In this document: positions 16,211 to 24,749 of the stretch, one piece after another
Layout of the letters: the number at the start of each line of letters is the position of its first letter
Numbering within the stretch: position 1 is the first letter of the stretch
DNA from: DAITMV01 sp046318595
GTDB taxonomy: Bacteria > Pseudomonadota > Gammaproteobacteria > Burkholderiales > Burkholderiaceae_B
Length of the DNA: 59,797 nt
Assembly (NCBI GenBank): GCA_046318595.1
Contig: JBKCTV010000002.1
Coordinates: 1-59,797 of the forward strand
Direction of reading: 5' to 3'
The notes under the pieces: model-generated
Seen by the model: only the letters and a program-made list of their open reading frames with translations
Told to the model about the DNA's origin: nothing
Databases searched by the model: none
Translations under genes and position numbers: made by a program

Positions 16211-18370
16211 ATGCAAAAAACAACCAGATGGCAATGGTTGCCGGCCATTGCAATAGCGCTCAGCGCAGCAGTTACTTCGTTGAGCGCGCATGCGCAAAGT
16301 TGCGTGCCTGGCACATGGAAATCCCCACCCAATAGCGATTGGGGCCAGGTGAACGGCTCGTTTTCTATACAGGCACAATCTGCCAGGTTTCAGATTCGTC
16401 GGCCTGCAAACAAACCCAACTTGCTGACCCCCGACCAAGCCAATGCTGCATTGACCAAAATGGAAGAAATCTTGAACTGGTTCACCGGACCTTTGGTGAA
16501 ATGGCCTGAGCCTTTTTGTGACACGGCTGTCAAGTACAAAATTCAGATTTTCACCGATGAGGGATATGGCCTCAATGGTTCGGGCGGTGGTGACAGGTCA
16601 CCAGGTATGTGGGTTGGGCCAGGTGCATTGATTGACGCCGGACTCGGGCAGGTCAGCGGCATGGTGCATGAGTTCACGCACAGCATGCAATTCCACTCCA
16701 AAGGCATGAGAAACACCTTGTTTGGTGGTTGGCTATGGGAATCGCATGCCGAATTCATGGCCCACCAATATCCTGGCGACTCCGACAAAATTGGCTGCAG
16801 CAGTGCGCAGGCATGGATGCCACATCTTTACTATGGCAGCACCCGTATCCGTTATTGCAACTGGCAGTTTTGGGAGCACGTCAAAAACAAATACGGCTTT
16901 GCTGCCGTCAACAACATATTCCTCAAATCTTCTGACAAAACAGGGCAAGATCCGTTTGTGATTTTGATGCAAAATCAAGGCTGGTCGACTGCTCAACTGG
17001 GCGACGAATTCGGTCAATTCGCCATGAAGAACGTAAATTGGGATTACCCTGATGATCCAGACGGCTTCAAACGAGGTGCGGCTTACCGCAGCGCCTATGG
17101 GCCAGTGACCGACTTGGGTGACGAAGGCAGCCTGGGCAAACGCCTGCGGCTGGCACGGCTTGAGGCAATTGACGTTGCCAACCGCCGTTTCGTGGTGTCC
17201 GAGTATTTTGCACCTCAACGCTATGGCTACAACCACGTCAAGCTCATCCCAGACGCTGGTGCCACCAAAATTACCGTGAATTTCAGAGGTGTTGTGCAAA
17301 AGAGCATCGCTGATGGTGCCGAAGTAGGCAATGGTGCATTTGAGCCGGGCGCTGCCCCTGATTGGACCCAACTGACGACGCCTCAAAATCCGGCCTCCAA
17401 CTGGCGATGGGCGGTGGTGGCGATTAATAAAAATGGCAACGCACGGTACAGCCCAATGCAACGTAGCATTGCGGCGAATATGGACTTTGCCTTACAAGCA
17501 GGCGACCGTGGGGTGTATTTGGTGGTGGCGGCCACACCGGATGAACACCACAGCATTTTCTGGGACCAGAAGTACCACACCTTGTACCGCTACGCCTACA
17601 AGGTGCAACTGGCCGGGGCCATGCCCGACGGGTACCAGCCTGGTTATAAAGTGAACGTTGCCAACCAGTACCCTGCTGGTGCCCCCCACCGTAACGGTGG
17701 CGGATGGGTGGCCACGAACGCGCAAGTGGCTGCCACAGCTTACGTGGGCCCCAACGCTGCGGTACTGGGTGGTCAGGTACTAGGCTCTGCACGGATTGAA
17801 GACTACGCGGTGGTGTGGAGCGGCACCGTGCAAGACCGCGCGATTGTTGGTGGGTTAACCCAACTCAATAACAACGTGACGATTGCCAATAATGCCCGTG
17901 TCAGATCGGTCATGGCGGATGGGCAATCTTTCGATCTTGGGTCGGTTTTCAATGGCAACACCATTTTGTTTGGCGATCTGGAAACCCACCAAGGCACAAA
18001 GCCAGTCAGCAAAGGTGTGTTCAGCGGCTACATTGATACCGAAATGATCACCAAGCCTGAGTTTGGTGCCAACCGCACCAGGCAACCTGTGGAGGTGACG
18101 GCACCAGTGCCCTTAGACTGGCCATACGACCAGGAGGGTGTGGCACCGGTCAACACCGCCGGCGACTTGACTACCGGCGCCAGCGCCCCGCCCCCCCAGA
18201 ACAGCAATGACGCCGGCAGCGCGACCACGGCGGCGACGACCGCCACATCCAGCAGTGGTAGCGGCGGTGGCGGCGCCCTGAACGGCGCTGGCGCCGCGCT
18301 ATTGCTGTTGGGCATGTGGGCCATGCGCAAAAACAGCACCCAATCGAAAGCCGGATCGACCTTATTATAA
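16211..18370 (+). CDS. Svx/AvrXca-like secreted zinc metalloprotease with a GlyGly-CTERM-like tail
   Basis: 719 residues with a signal peptide cut after AHA (about 28). A zincin motif HEFTH (153-157, in MVHEFTHSMQF) is followed 20 residues later by WESHAEFMAH, a possible third ligand. The arrangement resembles the DUF6055 region of Svx/AvrXca plant-associated secreted proteins; this is from recollection of the family, not a search. Residues 500-590 have alternating hydrophobic positions (AYVGPNAAVLGGQVLGSARI) typical of a left-handed beta-helix. The last 70 residues copy the tail of the S8 protease upstream. The body (16211 to about 18130) is visibly more AT-rich and uses different codons from its neighbours, which suggests transfer. 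The ribosome binding site is AGAGG. Confidence 0.75.
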   Translation: MQKTTRWQWLPAIAIALSAAVTSLSAHAQSCVPGTWKSPPNSDWGQVNGSFSIQAQSARFQIRRPANKPNLLTPDQANAALTKMEEILNWFTGPLVKWPEPFCDTAVKYKIQIFTDEGYGLNGSGGGDRSPGMWVGPGALIDAGLGQVSGMVHEFTHSMQFHSKGMRNTLFGGWLWESHAEFMAHQYPGDSDKIGCSSAQAWMPHLYYGSTRIRYCNWQFWEHVKNKYGFAAVNNIFLKSSDKTGQDPFVILMQNQGWSTAQLGDEFGQFAMKNVNWDYPDDPDGFKRGAAYRSAYGPVTDLGDEGSLGKRLRLARLEAIDVANRRFVVSEYFAPQRYGYNHVKLIPDAGATKITVNFRGVVQKSIADGAEVGNGAFEPGAAPDWTQLTTPQNPASNWRWAVVAINKNGNARYSPMQRSIAANMDFALQAGDRGVYLVVAATPDEHHSIFWDQKYHTLYRYAYKVQLAGAMPDGYQPGYKVNVANQYPAGAPHRNGGGWVATNAQVAATAYVGPNAAVLGGQVLGSARIEDYAVVWSGTVQDRAIVGGLTQLNNNVTIANNARVRSVMADGQSFDLGSVFNGNTILFGDLETHQGTKPVSKGVFSGYIDTEMITKPEFGANRTRQPVEVTAPVPLDWPYDQEGVAPVNTAGDLTTGASAPPPQNSNDAGSATTAATTATSSSGSGGGGALNGAGAALLLLGMWAMRKNSTQSKAGSTLL

Positions 18371-18372
18371 AG
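18138..18372 (+). repeat. copy 2 of the duplicated sorting-tail segment
   Basis: Matches 15889-16143. Differences are a few substitutions and small in-frame indels in the linker, including a C7 run at 18191-18197. The two copies diverge only after the first basic residue (RRTASSI against RKNSTQSKAG). The G+C content rises sharply at the start of this copy relative to the AT-richer body before it. Confidence 0.85.
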
Positions 18373-19054
18373 AAGGGGCGCTGGGCGCCGGCTGAAACTC
18401 GACGGTCGCCAGAAAACCATCGAATACGGCTGCCGTGGCCGGGTAGTAATGCAAGACCGGAGCCTGGTAGTGAAAAACCCAGTAGGTCTCGTTGCGCACC
18501 AGGCCAACGGTCCGCATGCGAAACGCCACACCGTAACGATTGAAAGCCTGCGTCTGCAAGTCGAACCCGGCCACGCCACCGACGACGATGGGCGCGGCGG
18601 CGGTTTTGACCGTGGTCGACGGATCGGGCAAAGCATCCGCGACCGGAAAAGCACCCTGCTCGCGCGTGATCTCGCGGTTGGTCTGCAAAACGGGGTGGGC
18701 ATTGAAACTGCGCAGTTCGACCAGCTCCAGTTGCATCAGCTCGAACGGCGTCAGCAATGCCGGGCGGCCCGACTGGCGACCGCCGAACGCTTCGGCCAGC
18801 GGGACGGCGCGTACCCCGATCTGCTGCAACATGAGCCCATCGCGGGTCAGCAACAGCCTCGACCCCGTCACCGGCGCCCGCAGCCAGCCCACGGGAAGCT
18901 GCAGACGCACTCCGGTGAAGGGCAACTCACCGACGGCCTGGTCGGCCCCCGCAGCGGGCGAATCGATGATCCGCCATTGCGGCGCACATGCCGTCAAAAC
19001 GAGCACGCCGCCACTGCACAACAGCTTTTTTACAAGAAGATATTTGGAGCGCAT
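18365..19054 (-). CDS. lipoprotein of unknown function
   Basis: 229 residues from the ATG at 19054, seven bases after the upstream protease gene. The signal peptide ends in a lipobox, VLVLTACAP, with Cys23. The body is a single globular domain with alternating strands (GVRLQLPVGWLRAPVTGSRLLLTRDG, read as two pieces) and no catalytic motif I recognise. It is last in a three-gene operon with an M48 protease and another lipoprotein, so a role with that protease is likely. Its stop overlaps the stop of the convergent Svx-like gene by six bases. Confidence 0.85.
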   Translation of the reverse strand: MRSKYLLVKKLLCSGGVLVLTACAPQWRIIDSPAAGADQAVGELPFTGVRLQLPVGWLRAPVTGSRLLLTRDGLMLQQIGVRAVPLAEAFGGRQSGRPALLTPFELMQLELVELRSFNAHPVLQTNREITREQGAFPVADALPDPSTTVKTAAAPIVVGGVAGFDLQTQAFNRYGVAFRMRTVGLVRNETYWVFHYQAPVLHYYPATAAVFDGFLATVEFQPAPSAPSL

Positions 19055-19061
19055 CCGGCCA

Positions 19062-20396
19062 TTATTGGTCGGGCTCGAATTCCTTGGCAAGCATTTGCCG
19101 CGTAAAACCACACTCGGCGGCATCCGTACAGGTACGCAACGCGATTTCGATCTGCGCCCGCGCCTGCCGCACGTCGCCCTGCTGGCGATATACCAGCCCC
19201 AGGGACCGCCGACTGTCGAAATGCGCCGGATCGGCCGCCAATACGGTCCGGTACTGCTCGGCGGCCCGGTCCAGATCGCCGGCCTGGCCGCGAATCCGAT
19301 AGGCCTCGCCAAGGTAGAAATGGGCCGCGACCGGATAGTCGCGCAGGCGCGCCGCGCCGCGTTCGCCGTCGAAATAATTCAGCAGCGCGTCGAACCGGCC
19401 GGCGGCAATTTCTTTTTCCAGATGGCGCACTTTGAGCGCGCCGACTTGTTGTAAATAGCCCGTTTCGTTGGTCGCCTGACCCTGGGCGTTTTGCGCCATT
19501 TCCTGAAAGGATTTCTCGCGGTCCGAGAGCATGGCCACCGACGAGAAAAAGTAAAACTCGACTTTGCTGCGGCGCTGCATTTCGTCGCCCAGCAATTTGA
19601 AGAGCTTGGTCGCTTCAGCCGGGTCGTAGCCGGCTTTGACCATGCGCTCGAAACCGATCTGATCGGCTTCTTTTTCCATGAAACCGTTGAAACCGAATAC
19701 CGATGTCGAGCTGAAACCGTCCGGCCGCAAACCGGCGAACGAGCCGGACAGGGCACTGCGCACACGTTTTTTGAATGCGTCGAACTGCTCTTTCGCACTG
19801 GCGAACAGCATGTCGCCGGCCAGGCTCTTGGCCTGATCCATGGCTTCACTTTTTGCAACGTCCAAGGCCGTACCGCCCAGGCTGCCAGTTGAAAACCGGC
19901 CGATCGGGTTGGCGCTGTTCAGCACGGTCCTGGCGATCATCGTCAGGCCCTCGCCCCAGCGCTCGCGGTTCGCCGTCTGAGCGGCGTGCCGGCAGATGAA
20001 ATGCGCGCCCTCATGGCCGAGCAGCGTCGCCAGTTGCGCCTCGTTGTCGAGCCTGGCCAGAATCCCCTCGGTCAAGTAAATCCTGCCAGTCGCAGTCGCA
20101 AACGCATTGACTTCGGGCTGCAACAGCACGCTGACCCGCATCGTGCCTGCGAACTCGGGGTACAGGCGGTCCATGATGCCCTGCAGATAATCCTCCAGGC
20201 CGTCGCGCGGGCGGATTTTGTTTTTGCGCTGCAGATCGCTCTCGAGCGAATCAGCCAAGTCCCAGACACGCTGCTCGTCCTCATCAGCCGGATGCGCATG
20301 CTGTGCGCCCTCGAAAGCCTCCAGCCCATGCACATTCCCGATACCGAGCAGGACGCCGAATGCGGCCAGCAGCAACTGTTTACGGATCGTGTTCAT
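19062..20396 (-). CDS. periplasmic M48 metalloprotease with TPR repeats (BepA-like)
   Basis: 444 residues with a signal peptide (about 1-24). Zinc site HEGAH (in LLGHEGAHFICRH) plus the downstream EKEADQIGFERM give the three ligands of M48 peptidases. Residues 340-430 hold TPR-like helical pairs (AAHFYLGEAYRIRG, SRRSLGLVYRQQGD). E. coli BepA (YfgC) has this architecture and handles stalled outer-membrane proteins and LptD. A long insertion between the HExxH and the glutamate helix (about 140-230) is notable. It overlaps the upstream lipoprotein gene by four bases (ATGA). Confidence 0.88.
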   Translation of the reverse strand: MNTIRKQLLLAAFGVLLGIGNVHGLEAFEGAQHAHPADEDEQRVWDLADSLESDLQRKNKIRPRDGLEDYLQGIMDRLYPEFAGTMRVSVLLQPEVNAFATATGRIYLTEGILARLDNEAQLATLLGHEGAHFICRHAAQTANRERWGEGLTMIARTVLNSANPIGRFSTGSLGGTALDVAKSEAMDQAKSLAGDMLFASAKEQFDAFKKRVRSALSGSFAGLRPDGFSSTSVFGFNGFMEKEADQIGFERMVKAGYDPAEATKLFKLLGDEMQRRSKVEFYFFSSVAMLSDREKSFQEMAQNAQGQATNETGYLQQVGALKVRHLEKEIAAGRFDALLNYFDGERGAARLRDYPVAAHFYLGEAYRIRGQAGDLDRAAEQYRTVLAADPAHFDSRRSLGLVYRQQGDVRQARAQIEIALRTCTDAAECGFTRQMLAKEFEPDQ

Positions 20397-21139
20397 AATG
20401 TGCTCGCTTTCGCCGCCAGAAAGCGGCCCAGCAGAATATTGGTCAGGTCAGCCACATCCTCGGCGTCGTTGAACGAGCGTCGCGTGCTGAATTCATTGTC
20501 AAACCACAAAATATCACCGGTCGCCAGCTCGACCACGGCCAGCGCCATCGTCCCGGTCTGTGCCTTGCGGCCCATGGTCATGACGTTCAGGCTCATCGCG
20601 CTGTCGAACACCCGGCGCTGAACGCTGCGAATCCGGTCCTGCCCGAGCGCGAACACCATAAGCTGCGCCCCGGTCGCCTCGATCAACGGCGCCAGCCCCG
20701 GGCCAAGGGTATAAGTAAAATTTTCACGTTTTTCCGCCAGGGCCGGCACGCGGTCGCTCTTGACCAGCAACAGTTGCGGTGCCAGCGTGCAGAACAACCC
20801 GTAATGCTGCTCGACCAGCTTTTGCTGCGTGTCGTCCAGCGTCTCGGCCGCTTGGCGTGTCCATCCGGCGGGCAAAGCGCCACTCTGTTCGATTGCAGTT
20901 CTGAAGTAACCGGAAGCCTGCTTTTCCCAAGCGACGACACGCTGCTCTTTACCGCCCAGCGGCACCTCGTACATACGAAACTCGGGGGTGACGAACAACA
21001 CTCCGGCCGCCGGGCGCTGCGTCCAGCCCTCGGCCCGGCTGCTTTTCAGGGGAGGCGAACCGCATGCCGTCAAAAGCAGCAGAAGCGACCACCCGCACAG
21101 CCGGACGAGCGCCCGTCCGAAAAAAACGACACACTTCAT
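20393..21139 (-). CDS. lipoprotein of unknown function, first gene of the M48 operon
   Basis: 248 residues. Lipobox LLLLTACGS with Cys26. The mature part begins with a loop and has an alpha/beta pattern (VLFVTPEFRMYEV, LMVFALGQDRI, MALAVVELATGDILWFDNEF). The last element, a statement about lifetime-type strands followed by a Phe-rich segment, resembles nucleator/CsgG-like envelope lipoproteins only loosely, so I give no family. Translationally coupled to the protease gene. Confidence 0.85.
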   Translation of the reverse strand: MKCVVFFGRALVRLCGWSLLLLLTACGSPPLKSSRAEGWTQRPAAGVLFVTPEFRMYEVPLGGKEQRVVAWEKQASGYFRTAIEQSGALPAGWTRQAAETLDDTQQKLVEQHYGLFCTLAPQLLLVKSDRVPALAEKRENFTYTLGPGLAPLIEATGAQLMVFALGQDRIRSVQRRVFDSAMSLNVMTMGRKAQTGTMALAVVELATGDILWFDNEFSTRRSFNDAEDVADLTNILLGRFLAAKASTL

Positions 21140-21229
21140 GGCTGATGCGCTTATTCTCGAGAGTTACTTATGTCAAATTAACGGCGTTTGGCAGAATATA
21201 TGTATGACCTACGCATTCCGAGGGAGCCC

Positions 21230-21886
21230 ATGAGTATTCATACCTGGGAATGGCTGTTGCTGTCGCTTTCGCTCATATTTGTCGGCGTTTACGAAGTGTG
21301 GGTCGCACGCCTGCGGCGCCACGCGCCGGAGAGGATTTCGCGCAGTGCGCACGCGCTGTTGCGCCAGGAATGGGTGCGCGCGTCGATGAGCAAAGAAGGC
21401 ACCGACCTGGTGACGGTGCAGACCTTGCGTAACTCCATGATGTCGTCGAGCATCGTCGCCTCCACTGCAGCGCTGGCGCTGATGGGTTTGCTGACGCTGA
21501 CCGGCAACCTGCTCGGCAGCCGTCTGCTGGGCGGCATCAATTTGCTGGATTCGCGCAGCTTCAACATCAAGGAAGCGATCCTGCTGCTGATGATCGTCGC
21601 GTTGTTTTACGCGTTTGTCTGCTCGGCCGTGTCGGTCAGGTATTACAACCACGTCGGCTATATGATGACCATGCCGTTTTACAGCCCCCTGCGCATGCAG
21701 TGGGTCGAGCCGGCGTGCGTTTACGTGTCGCACGCCGGGCAGCTCTACGGCAAGAGTTTACGGATGCTGCTGGTGCTCGGGCCACTGTTGATCGGGCTGA
21801 TTACGCCTGTGGTGCTACTGCCGGGCGCTTTGTTGCTGATCGCGACGCTGCGGTGGTTCGACCGGGTGGCAGTGGGGCGCGGGTGA
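21230..21886 (+). CDS. DUF599 family inner-membrane protein
   Basis: 218 residues from the ATG at 21230 (GGGAG ribosome binding site); the upstream ATG at 21188 is less likely. Four hydrophobic segments, near residues 8-24, 82-100, 115-135 and 185-205. The conserved SMSKEGTDLVTVQTLRNSMM and SSIVASTAALALMGLL match the DUF599 family, whose function is unknown. It stands alone between two minus-strand operons and converges on dgt with a 20-base gap. Confidence 0.85.
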   Translation: MSIHTWEWLLLSLSLIFVGVYEVWVARLRRHAPERISRSAHALLRQEWVRASMSKEGTDLVTVQTLRNSMMSSSIVASTAALALMGLLTLTGNLLGSRLLGGINLLDSRSFNIKEAILLLMIVALFYAFVCSAVSVRYYNHVGYMMTMPFYSPLRMQWVEPACVYVSHAGQLYGKSLRMLLVLGPLLIGLITPVVLLPGALLLIATLRWFDRVAVGRG

Positions 21887-21906
21887 GCCGTAGTCGAGGC
21901 GACCGA

Positions 21907-23052
21907 TTAGATACCCGCCAAGGTCGCGCAGTCGAACAGGCGCCCATGCGCTTTGATCGCGTACCGGTCGGTCATGCCGGCGATGTAATCGGCGACGCGG
22001 CGCGGCAAATCATCGCCAGCGCCATCCCGCACCGCCGGCGGCAACAGCCCGGGCTCGTCGCGCAGCGCCGCAAACAAATCGCGCACGATGCGCTTGGCTT
22101 TGAACGTGGTGCAGAGCACATGGTGGTGGCGATACAGGCTTTTCATCAGAAAATGTTTCAATGCCTGACTCTGCGCGCGTAGCTCGGCGCTAAAAGCCAC
22201 CAGCGGGGGCAGTTCGCGTACCTGCGAAACAGTCGTCACGGCATGCTCTGCCAGCCGTTTCCGGGTTTCGGCCAGCACATCGACGATCAGGGTGTTGATG
22301 ATGCGCCGCACCGTTTCGCGGACTTGCCGACGCGTGGGCAGCTCGGGATATTCCGCACAAACCCGCGAATGATGCCGCTCGAACAGCTCGACCTGTCGCG
22401 CCTGGGCGAGCGTGATCAGACCCGAGCGCAAACCGTCGTCCATATCGTGATTGTTGTAGGCGATTTCATCGGCGAGGTTGGCGATCTGCGCCTCGAGCAG
22501 GGGGCGCCGTTTCGTGAGAAAGCGCTCGGCCACGTCGCCCAGCCGGCGCGCGTTGTCCGGCGAGCAATGTTTCAGGATGCCTTCGCGGGTTTCGAAGCAG
22601 AGGTTCAGGCCGTCGAACGCCGCGTAATGCTCCTCAAGGTGATCGACGATGCGCAGCGACTGCACGTTGTGCTCAAAGCCGCCGTGCCCGGCCATGCAGT
22701 CGTTCAAGGCATCCTGGCCGGCATGGCCGAACGGCGTATGCCCGAGGTCGTGCGCCAGCGCGATCGCCTCGGTCAAGTCTTCGTTGACCCGCAACTGCCG
22801 CGCGATCGAACGCGCGATCTGCGCCACTTCCAGGCTGTGCGTCAGCCGGGTCCGGTACAAATCGCATTCGGTATTCACAAACACCTGGGTCTTGTACTCG
22901 AGCCGCCGGAACGCCGCGCTGTGAATGATGCGGTCGCGGTCGCGCTGGAAATCGCTGCGACCCGGTGCCGCCGGCTCGGCAAAGCGGCGGCCGCGCGAAG
23001 CGGCGGCGCGCGCCGCGTAAGGTGCAAGGGCGGCGTCTTCAAGCATGGGCAC
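21907..23052 (-). CDS. dgt: dGTPase-like HD-domain phosphohydrolase
   Basis: 381 residues. Hydrolyses dNTPs to the nucleoside and triphosphate, affecting dNTP pools and replication fidelity. The HD metal site is formed by RTRLTHSLEVAQIAR and AIALAHDLGHTPFGHAG, with a later NNHDMDDGLRSGL. Length and motifs fit the type-2 dGTPase-like family. It is the third gene of the aroK-aroB-dgt run, three bases after aroB. Confidence 0.93.
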   Translation of the reverse strand: MPMLEDAALAPYAARAAASRGRRFAEPAAPGRSDFQRDRDRIIHSAAFRRLEYKTQVFVNTECDLYRTRLTHSLEVAQIARSIARQLRVNEDLTEAIALAHDLGHTPFGHAGQDALNDCMAGHGGFEHNVQSLRIVDHLEEHYAAFDGLNLCFETREGILKHCSPDNARRLGDVAERFLTKRRPLLEAQIANLADEIAYNNHDMDDGLRSGLITLAQARQVELFERHHSRVCAEYPELPTRRQVRETVRRIINTLIVDVLAETRKRLAEHAVTTVSQVRELPPLVAFSAELRAQSQALKHFLMKSLYRHHHVLCTTFKAKRIVRDLFAALRDEPGLLPPAVRDGAGDDLPRRVADYIAGMTDRYAIKAHGRLFDCATLAGI

Positions 23053-23055
23053 ACA

Positions 23056-24147
23056 TCACGCATCGACCCCGCACGCCGACAGGCTCGCGCGCACGACACC
23101 CTCCGGCGCCGGGCCGACCTGCGCACGGCCCAGCCCGTCGAGCAGCACGTATTGAATCGCTCCCGCACTGGCTTTTTTATCGACCGCCATGAGTTCGAGA
23201 AAACGCTCGACGCCGAGCGCGGGCGGCACGGTTGGCAGACGCGCCGCCTCGATGGTGGCGCGCAGCCGCAGCGCATCGGCCGGGCTCAACAAGCCCAGGC
23301 GCTCGCTGACGGCGGCGGCGAGCACCATGCCGCAGCCGACCGCCTCGCCATGCAGCCATGCGCCATAGCCCATGCCGGACTCGATCGCGTGGCCAAAAGT
23401 GTGGCCAAAGTTGAGGATCGCGCGCAAGTTGGTTTCGTGTTCGTCGCGCTCAACGACCGACGCCTTGATCTCGCAGGAACGCAGCACGGCATGCGCCAAC
23501 GCCGCCTCGTCACGCCTCAGCAAAGCCGGCAGGTCATGCTCGACCCGACGCAAATACGCCTCGTCGGCGATCGCGCCGTGCTTGATGATTTCCGCCAAAC
23601 CGCAAGACAGCTCGCGGTCCGGCAAAGTATCCAGCGTAGCCAAATCGGCGACGACCATTTTCGGCTGATGAAACGCGCCGACCATGTTTTTTCCCTGCGG
23701 GTGGTTGATGCCGGTCTTGCCACCGACCGAACTGTCGACTTGTGCGAGTAAAGTCGTCGGGATCTGGATGAAATCGACACCGCGCATGAAAGTGGCCGCA
23801 GCGAAACCCGCCATGTCGCCAACCACGCCGCCACCGAGCGCGACCACCACGGTTTTGCGGTCGCAGCGGGCAGTCAGCATGACATCGAAAATCGTTTGCA
23901 GGTGCTGCCAGGTTTTATGAACCTCGCCGTCCGGCAGAATCGCGCTGACGACCTGGCGCGCGCCGGCCCGTTCGAGGCTGCGCCGCAACACGGCTTCGTA
24001 TAAAGGCGCCACCGTTTGATTGCTGACGATGGCCACCGGCCGGCCGGCGACGAGGGGAGCGAACGGCTCGCTGCGTTGCAAGGCCCCACGCCCGATGTGA
24101 ATCGGGTAGCTGCGCTCGCCGAGCGCAACGGTTAGCTCGCGCATCAC
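23056..24147 (-). CDS. aroB: 3-dehydroquinate synthase
   Basis: 363 residues. Converts DAHP to 3-dehydroquinate with NAD and zinc, the second step of the shikimate pathway. NAD-binding GGGVVGDMAGFAAATFMRG, then QIPTTLLAQVDSSVGGKTG, and the zinc ligands in LAEIIKHG and FGHTFGHAIE plus the later LHGEAV. It overlaps aroK by four bases; the second codon is also ATG. Confidence 0.97.
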   Translation of the reverse strand: MMRELTVALGERSYPIHIGRGALQRSEPFAPLVAGRPVAIVSNQTVAPLYEAVLRRSLERAGARQVVSAILPDGEVHKTWQHLQTIFDVMLTARCDRKTVVVALGGGVVGDMAGFAAATFMRGVDFIQIPTTLLAQVDSSVGGKTGINHPQGKNMVGAFHQPKMVVADLATLDTLPDRELSCGLAEIIKHGAIADEAYLRRVEHDLPALLRRDEAALAHAVLRSCEIKASVVERDEHETNLRAILNFGHTFGHAIESGMGYGAWLHGEAVGCGMVLAAAVSERLGLLSPADALRLRATIEAARLPTVPPALGVERFLELMAVDKKASAGAIQYVLLDGLGRAQVGPAPEGVVRASLSACGVDA

Positions 24148-24683
24148 CCGCCACCACAGGGTGAATGCGCCGTCAACCCCAGCGCCTTGACGACCGTTTC
24201 CACGACATCGTGAATCGGCTGGCGGCCGGTTTCGACGACAGTATGAGCCGTTTCGAGATACAGGGAATGGCGCTGCTCTGTCAACTCGTACAAACGTTGG
24301 CGGGGGTCGTCGGTTTGCAACAATGGGCGTTTTTTATCGTGTCGCGTTCGGTTGTACAGCTCTTCGGGCGAGGCGTTCAGATACACCACATGACCACGGG
24401 TGCGCAGCAGTTGACGGTTGTCCGGGTCGAGAATCGCGCCGCCGCCGGTGCCGAGTACCAGATGCTCCCGCAGGGTCGACTCGGCGATGATTTGCGCCTC
24501 GCGTTTGCGAAAACCAAGTTCGCCTTCGATATCGAAAATGATTGGAATGCGGACCCCGGTCAGCGCCTCGACTTCATGATCGGTATCGATGAAGGCCCAG
24601 CCGAGGCGCTTGGCCAGGGCCCGACCCACCGTGCTTTTGCCGGCGCCCATCATGCCTATAAGAAATACCGAGCTTTGGGCCAC
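24144..24683 (-). CDS. aroK: shikimate kinase
   Basis: 179 residues. Phosphorylates shikimate with ATP. Walker A GMMGAGKST (about 10-18), the shikimate-binding FIDTDHEVE, GELGFRKREA, and LGTGGGAI, with the lid near RPLLQTDD. First gene of the aroK-aroB-dgt operon. In other betaproteobacteria it directly follows pilQ; here a Big-1-type lipoprotein pseudogene intervenes. Confidence 0.96.
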   Translation of the reverse strand: MAQSSVFLIGMMGAGKSTVGRALAKRLGWAFIDTDHEVEALTGVRIPIIFDIEGELGFRKREAQIIAESTLREHLVLGTGGGAILDPDNRQLLRTRGHVVYLNASPEELYNRTRHDKKRPLLQTDDPRQRLYELTEQRHSLYLETAHTVVETGRQPIHDVVETVVKALGLTAHSPCGGG

Positions 24684-24749
24684 GATCCGTCACGGAAATT
24701 AAGTTAGCGCTATTGTAGCGATATCGCGTGACGGTGCCCATAGGCGGGT

